Below are positions 1-6,357 of a stretch of 7,906 nt of DNA, piece after piece. The translations under genes and the position numbers were made by a program. Source of the stretch: Bacteroidales bacterium (GTDB taxonomy: Bacteria > Bacteroidota > Bacteroidia > Bacteroidales > UBA932); assembly GCA_017383945.1 (NCBI GenBank), contig JAFNUQ010000219.1:1-7906 (forward strand), in the 5' to 3' direction. The notes beneath the pieces are model-generated. The model worked only from the letters and a program-made list of their open reading frames with translations. It did no database searches and was not told the origin of the DNA. Positions within the stretch are counted from its first letter, which is position 1, and each line of letters starts with the position of its first letter.

Positions 1-695
1 CAAGGCATAAGGGGTCGCAGATATGCTGCACCGCACTTGAAGTGGAGTTTCAGGATAGCCTGAAGTTTCTCACAGCTGAGAACATCAAGGCTTTTGTAGA
101 TAAGGATTACGGCATATACATCGGACAAAGGCTTGATAGCCTGGATCTGTCTGGAATTGAAAACAAGCTCTCCAAGCGCAGTGCCATCTCAAGCAGTCAG
201 GCATGGACGACCCAGGATGGAGTACTACACGTGAGCATCAAGCAACGAGCTCCACAATTGAGATTCTCAAGCGGAGAAGGCAAAGGATTCTATTGTGACT
301 CAGACGGATACATCTTCCCTCTTCACAGTCGATATACTGCTCCGGTGAGAGTAATCGAAGGCTTTTTCCCTATTGCTGAAGCTTCTGGATTTCAGGGATT
401 TGCCCGCACCGAAGAGCAGCGCACGTGGATCTGCGAGATGCTGGCAATGGATGAAGCGATAAAGAATTCGCGTAGCTTCAGAGACCTCATAAGTCAAGTG
501 ATCATTGCAGAAAACGGGGACATAACCCTTAGGGTCAAAGGACACGATGAAATATTTATTCTTGGGGAAGCACAGGACTTCAACGAGAAGTTTGAAAAAA
601 TGGAAAAATACTTCACTCATATTGTTGCTAGCGACACTGAGAAGAAGTATAAAAGCGTCAACGTAAAATATAAAAACCAAATAATATGCAAGTAG
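1..695 (+). CDS. ftsQ: Cell division protein FtsQ, C-terminal part (5' end outside window)
   Basis: FtsQ is a bitopic inner-membrane divisome protein whose periplasmic POTRA and beta domains recruit later division proteins. The reading frame is open to the left window edge (first full codon at position 3), so the first in-frame start-like codon, GTG at 42, is not taken as the true start. The cytoplasmic tail, membrane helix and start of POTRA are missing. What remains shows the usual Bacteroidetes FtsQ pattern: a phrase like F-L-T-A-E-N-I followed by Y-G-I-Y-I-G, then I-E-x-x-L, a G-V-L-H-V-S-I-K-Q-R-A-P segment typical of the beta domain, D-G-Y-I-F-P-L, and a C-terminal Y-K-x-V-N-V-K-Y-K-N-Q-I-I-C-K ending. 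The last 10 bases overlap the start of ftsA, and the order ftsQ-ftsA-ftsZ is the conserved dcw order, which supports the call. Sequence conservation of FtsQ is low, so position and the C-terminal pattern carry most of the weight. Confidence 0.88.
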   Translation, partial: RHKGSQICCTALEVEFQDSLKFLTAENIKAFVDKDYGIYIGQRLDSLDLSGIENKLSKRSAISSSQAWTTQDGVLHVSIKQRAPQLRFSSGEGKGFYCDSDGYIFPLHSRYTAPVRVIEGFFPIAEASGFQGFARTEEQRTWICEMLAMDEAIKNSRSFRDLISQVIIAENGDITLRVKGHDEIFILGEAQDFNEKFEKMEKYFTHIVASDTEKKYKSVNVKYKNQIICK

Positions 696-2158
696 AGAGA
701 TATATTGCTGTGGCTGACCTGGGCACTTCCAAACTTGCCTTGAGCGTGGCAAAAGTTGTGGGAGACGACATTCAGGTCATCTACTACAAAGAAAGACCAT
801 CTGATGGCGTGAGCTATAGTTATGTCTACAACCCCAAGAGAGCAGCAGTACCACTCAAGGAGGCAATCCAGGAAGCTGAAGATGAGCTCAGCATCAAGAT
901 TCTCCAGCTCGTGGTAGGCCTACCTCGCTATGATGTTCATCAGGAGATCGGAACTGCCGAGATCGAGCGCACCGATCCTTCTTCATGCATATCAAAGGAC
1001 GAGATCAAAACTCTCAAGTCATTTGCGATAGACACCTACAAGATCGATGATCAGGCAAGAGAAATGATATATGGCGCAGTAGCACAGTCTTTCTCTGCCG
1101 ACGACGACCTTGTGTGTGCTAGCGAAGAGGATGTAGTGGGTGTTACAGCAAATAAAATCTCTGGCAACTTCAAGATATTTGTTGGTCCTCAGAAGCCTGT
1201 GTCAAACCTTGACATCGTGCTCAACGAAGTGGGCGTGGCACCAGCAAAGAAGTTGTTTGTGCCTAATACTGTTGCAAATGCAGTCCTCACAGATGCAGAA
1301 AAAGAAAACGGCGTCGCCCTCATTGAGATTGGCGCCGGAGTCAGCTCGTTGACGATTTATAAAGGCAAGATTCTGCGTCATTACTCAGCTATTCCTTTTG
1401 GAGGAAAGAGCATCACAACAGATATCAAGTGTGAGTGTGGATTTACAGAAAAGCTGGCTGAGAACATCAAGCTCGCCTACGGAGCCTGCCTTCCGGAGAA
1501 GCTTCTCTCTATGAGCGAGAAAGTCATCCAGATCAATGACAATGAAAACGGAAGTTATGAGCATCTTCCAGTTAAATATCTTTCTGAGGTCATCAACTGC
1601 CGTGCAAAAGAAATCATCGAAGCCCTCCTATATCAGATTCAGGACAGCGGATATGCCGACAAACTTCGCAATGGCATCGTGATCACAGGTGGCGGAGCAG
1701 ACCTTGTCAACCTCAGCACACTCATCAAGGAGATGTCAGGATACAATGTCAGGATTGGCTTCCCTCGCAACCAGCACTACCGCTCATCACTGGGCTTCAG
1801 CCTCGGCGAGACATCAATCTCGGCTACCTTAGGTATGATAATGGAAGCAAAAAAAGATCCTCGCCTGAATTGCATAGAAGAGAAGTTTGTTGAGAAAGTG
1901 CAGGAGGAGGAAGAAGATGTTGAGATTGCAAGCGAAGAAGACAGCAACGTCACTCAGTTTGTCGAAGAGCTCTTCCCTGAAGAAGAGGTGATTGTTCCTG
2001 TCAACAAGCCGATAAAGAAACCGACAAAACCAAGTCCTAAAGGGCCTAAAATCAACTGGATATCTTCACTCAAGCAGACAATCACAAATGTAGGCACAAA
2101 GACATTTGACAACACTATCGGAAGTCTATATGACGAGATGGACAAAAACAATGAATAA
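686..2158 (+). CDS. ftsA: Cell division protein FtsA (actin-like membrane tether for FtsZ)
   Basis: FtsA is an actin-fold ATPase that binds the FtsZ C-terminal peptide and attaches the Z-ring to the inner membrane. Visible motifs of the 490-residue product are phosphate-1 near residues 7-17 (A-D-L-G-T-S-K), the FtsA-specific 1C region in between, phosphate-2 at 211-221 (I-E-I-G-A-G-V-S-S), the I-P-F-G-G-K-S-I-T-T-D-I block at 236-247, and the adenosine motif I-V-I-T-G-G-G-A at 331-338. It is longer than the roughly 420-residue E. coli protein because of a C-terminal tail: a Glu/Asp-rich stretch (about 405-434), a Lys/Pro-rich stretch (441-455), then a probable amphipathic helix starting at N-W-I-S-S-L-K (457-463) that would be the membrane-targeting element. 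ATG 686 is chosen because it puts phosphate-1 at the N-terminus. It lies within the last 10 bases of ftsQ, has no clear Shine-Dalgarno, and implies coupled translation. Phosphate-2 has Glu214 where Asp is usual. Confidence 0.95.
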   Translation: MQVERYIAVADLGTSKLALSVAKVVGDDIQVIYYKERPSDGVSYSYVYNPKRAAVPLKEAIQEAEDELSIKILQLVVGLPRYDVHQEIGTAEIERTDPSSCISKDEIKTLKSFAIDTYKIDDQAREMIYGAVAQSFSADDDLVCASEEDVVGVTANKISGNFKIFVGPQKPVSNLDIVLNEVGVAPAKKLFVPNTVANAVLTDAEKENGVALIEIGAGVSSLTIYKGKILRHYSAIPFGGKSITTDIKCECGFTEKLAENIKLAYGACLPEKLLSMSEKVIQINDNENGSYEHLPVKYLSEVINCRAKEIIEALLYQIQDSGYADKLRNGIVITGGGADLVNLSTLIKEMSGYNVRIGFPRNQHYRSSLGFSLGETSISATLGMIMEAKKDPRLNCIEEKFVEKVQEEEEDVEIASEEDSNVTQFVEELFPEEEVIVPVNKPIKKPTKPSPKGPKINWISSLKQTITNVGTKTFDNTIGSLYDEMDKNNE

Positions 2159-2169
2159 TTCGGAACACA

Positions 2170-3411
2170 ATGGAAGACGCAATATTTGAAAACATAGCTC
2201 CAGTAAACTGGGCCACTTCAGACGAGATTATCAAGGTCTTAGGCGTGGGCGGAGGCGGCTGTAATGCCGTGAGCTATATGTATAGAAAAGGCATCAAGGG
2301 ATGTAGCTTTGTAGTCTGCAATACAGACTCGCAGGCCTTGATGGAAAGTCCTGTTCCGATGCAGATTCAGATGGGTCGAGGACTCGGAGCCGGCACCAAT
2401 CCTATCAATGGCCGCAATGCTGCTCTTGAAAGCCAGGATCAGATTGAAAAGGTTGTATTGGACACTCATACCAAGATGCTTTTCATCACTGCCGGTATGG
2501 GCGGCGGCACAGGTACAGGTGCAGCTCCTGTCATCGCAAAGATGGCTAGGGACAAAGGCATACTCACTGTTGCCGTAGTAACTTTGCCATTCCTCAACGA
2601 GGGCAACGAGGCTCTATCAAGGGCTATTGATGGCGTGCACGAGCTAGAGAAAAACGTAGACAGCCTTTTGATCATCAACAACGAGAAGCTTCACGAATTC
2701 TATGGCAACCAACTCATTCAAGATGCTTTCCCTCAGGCAGATGAGGTACTATCTACCGCTGTACAGGGCATTGTGGAAATCATCAAGAAGCCAGGCTACA
2801 TCAACGTGGACTTCAAGGATGTAGAGACAATGATGCGCAATAGCGGCATGGCTCTTATGGGCTGTGGTACCGGAAACGGCAAGAACCGCATCGAGGATGC
2901 AGTAAAGGCAGCTTTTGAATCTCCGCTTCTCAACGACTTTGACCTCAAGACCGCACAGAAGGTTCTCATCAATATCACTTGTGGCCACAACGAGCAAGGT
3001 CTCACAATGGATGACCTCAACGAAATCAATCACAAGATTGACGAATACACCGGTCGTGCCAACAACTTCAAGCGTGGTCTCATCTGGGATGACGATCCTG
3101 AATTTGGCGACACGATACGCATCACATCAATCGTAACAGGATTGCGTTTTATCGACGCGATCGGTCCGACCAGAGATATGGGCAACTATATCATGATCAG
3201 CCGCGATTTTGTGTACGATAAAAACGAAAACAAATCCGAAGGCATCTACCTTGAGCCGGATATGAGCTCCGGACAGATTGGATTTAACGCAAAGAGCAAT
3301 ATAAGAACATTTAACTTTGACCTTGACCAGAAACCGGCTTTGATTACTGCTAAAGGACAGAGAATTGCAGACCTTGAAAACACACCAGCAATTAGGAGAA
3401 CAAAAGTATGA
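2170..3411 (+). CDS. ftsZ: Cell division protein FtsZ (tubulin-like GTPase)
   Basis: FtsZ polymerises with GTP into the cytoplasmic Z-ring that scaffolds division. The 413-residue product shows the N-terminal nucleotide loop G-V-G-G-G-G-C-N-A-V (25-34), the tubulin signature G-G-G-T-G-T-G (111-117), the N-N-E-K-L segment (170-174), A-D-E-V-L (190-194) and the T7 synergy loop N-V-D-F-K-D (212-217), with both Asp214 and Asp217 needed for GTP hydrolysis in the next subunit. The GTPase core and C-terminal subdomain run to about residue 345. A short linker of about 50 residues follows, then the C-terminal peptide E-N-T-P-A-I-R-R-T-K-V (403-413), which in the family binds FtsA. The stretch normally reading E-G-K-K-R is E-G-N-E-A (144-148), so the usual Arg that contacts the nucleotide is absent. 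The gene starts 11 bases after the ftsA stop and overlaps gltX by 4 bases. Confidence 0.96.
   Translation: MEDAIFENIAPVNWATSDEIIKVLGVGGGGCNAVSYMYRKGIKGCSFVVCNTDSQALMESPVPMQIQMGRGLGAGTNPINGRNAALESQDQIEKVVLDTHTKMLFITAGMGGGTGTGAAPVIAKMARDKGILTVAVVTLPFLNEGNEALSRAIDGVHELEKNVDSLLIINNEKLHEFYGNQLIQDAFPQADEVLSTAVQGIVEIIKKPGYINVDFKDVETMMRNSGMALMGCGTGNGKNRIEDAVKAAFESPLLNDFDLKTAQKVLINITCGHNEQGLTMDDLNEINHKIDEYTGRANNFKRGLIWDDDPEFGDTIRITSIVTGLRFIDAIGPTRDMGNYIMISRDFVYDKNENKSEGIYLEPDMSSGQIGFNAKSNIRTFNFDLDQKPALITAKGQRIADLENTPAIRRTKV
3394..3410 (+). promoter_or_regulatory. Ribosome binding site of gltX inside the 3' end of ftsZ
   Basis: AGGAG at 3394-3398 lies 9 bases before the gltX ATG at 3408. It is formed by the AGG and AGA codons for Arg409-Arg410 of the FtsZ C-terminal peptide. 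The gltX ATG overlaps the ftsZ TGA as ATGA, the usual arrangement for translational coupling. This is the only strong Shine-Dalgarno seen in the window; the other starts are A/T-rich or weak, as is common in Bacteroidetes. The start is further supported because the GluRS N-terminus (T-R-V-R-F-A-P-S-P-T-G) follows at once. Confidence 0.75.
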
Positions 3412-5039
3412 CTAGACGCACAAGAGTAAGATTTGCGCCATCTCCAACAGGCCCTCTTCATATGGGTGGAGTGCGCACAGCATTATACAACTACCTCTAT
3501 GCAAAGAAAAGAGGTGGAGATTTCATCCTTCGCATCGAGGACACTGATTCAAATCGCTTTGTACCAGGAGCAGAGCAGTATATCATTGAGTCTCTCGCCT
3601 GGTGCGGCATCTATCCTGACGAGGGTGTAGACAAGGATGGCAAAGTTGTTGAGTCTGCCAGCGAGCAGCACCCGCACGCGCCATACCGCCAGAGCCAGAG
3701 AAGAAGCATATATAGGAAGTATGCAGAGCAGCTTGTAGCATCGGGCAACGCCTACTATGCATTTGACACTGCCGAAGCTCTAGACGCCAAGCGAAGCGAA
3801 GCTGAGGCTGCCGGTCAGACATTTATCTACAACCATAGCACCCGCGAGCAGCTTTCCAACTCCCTCACTCTCAGCGAGCAAGAGGTAAAAGATATGCTTG
3901 AGCAGAGGAACGACTGGACAATCAGATTCAAGATGCCGTCAGACCGCATCGTAGAGATGGATGACCTTATCCGCGGACACATTGAGGTCAACACCGCAAC
4001 TCTTGATGATAAGGTGCTTTGGAAGAAGGCAGACGAGCTTCCTACATACCACCTCGCAAACATTGTCGATGACCACCTTATGGAAATCACCGAGGTTATC
4101 CGAGGCGAAGAGTGGCTTCCTTCTCTCCCGCTCCACTACCTGCTCTACGAGGCATTTGGCTGGACAGACAGTCAGCCTCAATTTGCTCACCTTCCGCTTC
4201 TTCTCAAGCCAGTCGGCAACGGCAAGCTCAGCAAGAGAGACGGCGACAAGATGGGATTTCCTGTATTCCCACTTGAGTGGACCAATGCACAAGGCGAGAA
4301 GTCAAGAGGTTACCGCGAAGATGGTTACTTTGCAGAAGCATTTGTCAACCTGCTCGCAATGCTCGGATGGAACCCTGGCACAGAACAGGAAATCTTCTCG
4401 CTCGAGCAGCTCGTAGAGGAATTCAGCCTCGAGAAGGTCGGCAAGTCCGGAGCTAAATTCAACCCAGATAAAGCAAAGTGGTATAACAAGGAATACTTGA
4501 GAATGCGCAGCGACGAGAGCCTTGCAGAGGATTTCCTCCCAATGCTTGAAAGCAAGGGCATCAAGGCTGACAAAGAATATGTCACAAGAGTTGTCACCCT
4601 GATCAAGGAAAGAGCCAATTTTGTCAGCGATTTCTGGACTATCGCCTCATATCTGTTCATCGCACCTGAGGAGTTTGAAGCCTACAGCGTCAAGGCCGGT
4701 GCAGCATCTGCCAAACCAGCAGACGCTTCTCGACCTGTCGATCCTAGAGCTAAGGTCTATGACGACAGCCTCACAGCACCATTCCTTGCCAAGGATGTAG
4801 ACAAGTTCTGGAAAGAAGATATTTATGAGCAGGCGATGAACGCCTTGGAAAACTCTGATGCTCAGACACTTGAGGAGTATATCCGCGAGCAGGGCATGCC
4901 GATAGGCAAAATTATGAACTGCATCCGACTTGCACTCAGCGGCGCTTCAAGCGGACTTGGAATTGCCGACATCATGTCGTTTATCGGCAAGGAAAAGACT
5001 CTGGAAAGAATGCGCTTTGCTAAGCAGAGACTGGGATAG
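3408..5039 (+). CDS. gltX: Glutamyl-tRNA synthetase (class I)
   Basis: This cytoplasmic enzyme attaches glutamate to tRNA-Glu using ATP. The 543-residue product carries the class I signatures: the HIGH-type motif as P-T-G-P-L-H-M-G-G (13-21) and the KMSKS-type motif as K-L-S-K-R-D-G (273-279), with R-I-E-D-T-D (42-47) and the I-R-G-E-E-W block (231-236) typical of GluRS rather than GlnRS. The phrase G-F-P-V-F-P-L-E-W with its following insert is familiar from Bacteroidetes GluRS. The anticodon-binding C-terminal region runs from about 350 to 543 and ends with an I-G-K-I-M-N-C-I-R-L-A-L segment (499-510). The protein is longer than the E. coli enzyme (471) and than the approximately 505 residues I recall for Bacteroides. 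Part of the excess is an Ala/Pro/Lys-rich segment at about 427-459. The gene is the last + strand gene before a convergent unit and overlaps the truB 3' end by 20 bases. Confidence 0.96.
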   Translation: MTRRTRVRFAPSPTGPLHMGGVRTALYNYLYAKKRGGDFILRIEDTDSNRFVPGAEQYIIESLAWCGIYPDEGVDKDGKVVESASEQHPHAPYRQSQRRSIYRKYAEQLVASGNAYYAFDTAEALDAKRSEAEAAGQTFIYNHSTREQLSNSLTLSEQEVKDMLEQRNDWTIRFKMPSDRIVEMDDLIRGHIEVNTATLDDKVLWKKADELPTYHLANIVDDHLMEITEVIRGEEWLPSLPLHYLLYEAFGWTDSQPQFAHLPLLLKPVGNGKLSKRDGDKMGFPVFPLEWTNAQGEKSRGYREDGYFAEAFVNLLAMLGWNPGTEQEIFSLEQLVEEFSLEKVGKSGAKFNPDKAKWYNKEYLRMRSDESLAEDFLPMLESKGIKADKEYVTRVVTLIKERANFVSDFWTIASYLFIAPEEFEAYSVKAGAASAKPADASRPVDPRAKVYDDSLTAPFLAKDVDKFWKEDIYEQAMNALENSDAQTLEEYIREQGMPIGKIMNCIRLALSGASSGLGIADIMSFIGKEKTLERMRFAKQRLG

Positions 5040-5874
5040 TAAACAGCTTTATTGCTGACTCTAGATCTATGGCGTCTTCAATTGTGAAGCCGCCATTTTT
5101 TGTGCGCCTAAGTGAGCTGAGGAAGGCTCCGCTACCTAGTGCTTCTCCGAGATCCCTGGCTAGAGCACGAATATATGTGCCCTTACTGCAATCAACAGTG
5201 ATAGAAGCAGTTAAAAGGTCATATCCAGAGATATCAGCAACATTGATGCGACTGCTGTCCCCGAGAGTCACCTGAGGAGTCACTGCACCTTCCTTACTCG
5301 ATCTGAGGAGATTGAACTGCAGGTCATAAATCGTGATTTTGTTGGCAGTGAGTATACCCTCACCTTCTTCCATCTTGCCCTGCTTATATAGCTTGCGTGC
5401 TGTTTCGTAGGCACGTACTCCGTCTACACTTTTTGCGCTGAAAAGCGGAGCGATCTGATCCTGCTCTCCGATAAAAGAAGGAAGCACATCCTTGATGCTC
5501 TGCTCGCTGACATTTTCAAGAGAAAAAAGATTGTCTATATCTTTTTCCAGATCATACGAAGGCGTAGTAGCGCCGAAGGTCACACCCGCAATATATTGTT
5601 TTGCAGACGCTTGCAGCTCTTCTGCCCTTTTTGTTGCAGGTCCTATACAAACTATCAGGATTCCGGTCGCAAGAGGATCCAGTGTGCCAGCGTGACCGAC
5701 TTTAAGATTTTTCTTTCCAAAAAAACGTGTGGCCGCATATTTAACCTTACGGACCACATCAGCTGAACTCCATCGATATGGCTTATCGATGGGGAGGATT
5801 ATACCTTCAGGATAATCAGCAATGTTATTAGAGTGTAATTTTATCAATTCTTCTTTGATGTCTACCGCCGGCAA
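5020..5874 (-). CDS. truB: tRNA pseudouridine-55 synthase TruB
   Basis: TruB isomerises U55 in the T-arm of most tRNAs. Numbering from the TTG at 5874, the product has 284 residues: the family opening E-G-I-I-L-P-I-D-K-P (23-32), the catalytic loop G-H-A-G-T-L-D-P-L-A-T-G (60-71) with Asp66 as nucleophile, K-Q-Y-I-A-G (92-97), S-A-K-S-V-D-G-V-R-A-Y-E (147-157), and the C-terminal K-G-T-Y-I-R-A-L-A-R-D-L-G block (231-243). The start is uncertain. An in-frame TGA at 5881-5883 bars any start further upstream, and no in-frame ATG occurs until residue 168, well past the catalytic motif. Candidates are TTG at 5874, TTG at 5847 (275 residues) or a rarer codon. The gene overlaps the 3' end of rpiB by 47 bases (20 with the second TTG), so both probably share one message, and translation may depend on ribosomes arriving from rpiB. 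Its 3' end overlaps gltX tail to tail. Confidence 0.93.
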   Translation of the reverse strand: MPAVDIKEELIKLHSNNIADYPEGIILPIDKPYRWSSADVVRKVKYAATRFFGKKNLKVGHAGTLDPLATGILIVCIGPATKRAEELQASAKQYIAGVTFGATTPSYDLEKDIDNLFSLENVSEQSIKDVLPSFIGEQDQIAPLFSAKSVDGVRAYETARKLYKQGKMEEGEGILTANKITIYDLQFNLLRSSKEGAVTPQVTLGDSSRINVADISGYDLLTASITVDCSKGTYIRALARDLGEALGSGAFLSSLRRTKNGGFTIEDAIDLESAIKLFTIPVSA

Positions 5875-6256
5875 ATGCGGTCAGCAACCATTCGCGAACC
5901 ATCATCACCGCCATCCTTCTAGAAATAAAACGTGCAGGAAGCACTAGAATATTAGCATCATTGTGCTCTTTGACAAGGTGTGCAAGATTAACATTCCACG
6001 CAAGACCGGCACGGATATCTTTGTGATGGTTCAGGGTAATAGCCATACCATTGCCTGTACCGCAGATAGCTATGCCTTTTTCCACCTCCCCTGCTGAGAC
6101 AGCCTGAGCGAGCTGGTGAGCATAATCCGGATAATCACAACTCTCAGGGCTATCTGTGCCGAAATTGACGACATCATAACCCTTGTTGAGTAAATAACTC
6201 ATTACTATGCTTTTATATTCAAAACCAGCATGATCGCTGCAGATTCCGATTTTCAT
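5828..6256 (-). CDS. rpiB: Ribose-5-phosphate isomerase B
   Basis: RpiB interconverts ribose 5-phosphate and ribulose 5-phosphate in the non-oxidative pentose phosphate pathway. The 142-residue product begins M-K-I-G-I-C-S-D-H-A-G (1-11), carries C-D-Y-P-D-Y-A (40-46), the active-site G-I-A-I-C-G-T-G-N-G (61-70) with the catalytic-type Cys65, E-H-N-D-A-N (97-102) with the ring-opening His98, and a G-G-R-H-Q-R-R-I (130-137) ending. Length fits the family (about 140-150). The frame stays open upstream to a GTG at 6349, but ATG 6256 is chosen because it starts exactly at the conserved N-terminus and the likely promoter lies inside the extension. It is the first gene of a - strand unit with truB, and shares a 101-bp divergent intergenic region with the GH28 gene. 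Confidence 0.95.
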   Translation of the reverse strand: MKIGICSDHAGFEYKSIVMSYLLNKGYDVVNFGTDSPESCDYPDYAHQLAQAVSAGEVEKGIAICGTGNGMAITLNHHKDIRAGLAWNVNLAHLVKEHNDANILVLPARFISRRMAVMMVREWLLTAFAGGRHQRRIDKITL

Positions 6257-6283
6257 TGCTTGAAATTTACTTACACCTTGTGA

Positions 6284-6291
6284 CAAAGATA
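6284..6291 (-). promoter_or_regulatory. Probable Bacteroidetes-type -7 promoter box of rpiB-truB
   Basis: Read on the - strand this is TATCTTTG, an exact match to the Bacteroidetes primary-sigma -7 consensus TAnnTTTG. It lies about 27 bases before the rpiB ATG, which implies a short leader of about 20 bases. A matching -33 TTTG at the usual 19-21 base spacing is not evident; the region there is simply A/T-rich. The call rests on the -7 match and its placement. Confidence 0.6.
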
Positions 6292-6300
6292 AAATCTTTA

Positions 6301-6332
6301 TTTCAATAATCATTAAAAAATTTGTACCTTTG
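6301..6332 (+). promoter_or_regulatory. Probable Bacteroidetes-type promoter of the GH28 gene
   Basis: TACCTTTG at 6325-6332 matches the -7 consensus TAnnTTTG exactly. Upstream, TTTC at 6301-6304 is one base off the -33 TTTG and is spaced 20 bases away, within the usual range. Transcription would start near 6339, giving a leader of about 20 bases before the ATG at 6358. No Shine-Dalgarno is seen in that leader. I found no clear operator or inverted repeat, so regulation of the pectinase cannot be read from the DNA alone. Confidence 0.65.
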
Positions 6333-6357
6333 AAGATAGCTATAACCACTACTCTTT

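Noticed and set aside
42..44. GTG at 42 as the start of the first gene
   Set aside because: The frame is open to the window edge, and residues upstream of 42 still look like FtsQ, so this is an internal Val codon of a gene cut by the window.
300..752. 150-codon open frame on the - strand across ftsQ/ftsA
   Set aside because: It is antisense to well-supported genes, has no recognisable protein features and no promoter or ribosome binding site; it is a by-product of codon use in ftsQ.
3939..4416. Long antisense and alternate-frame open frames inside gltX
   Set aside because: They lie entirely within the conserved GluRS catalytic region, and their translations show low-complexity shadow composition with no known motif.
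5044..5057. CAGC-loop-GCTG hairpin as a terminator between gltX and truB
   Set aside because: The stem is only 4 bp, no T-run follows on either strand, and it lies within truB coding sequence.
6257..6349. N-terminal extension of rpiB from a GTG at 6349 on the - strand
   Set aside because: The 31 extra residues have no family counterpart, the conserved RpiB N-terminus begins exactly at ATG 6256, and the likely rpiB promoter box lies inside the extension.
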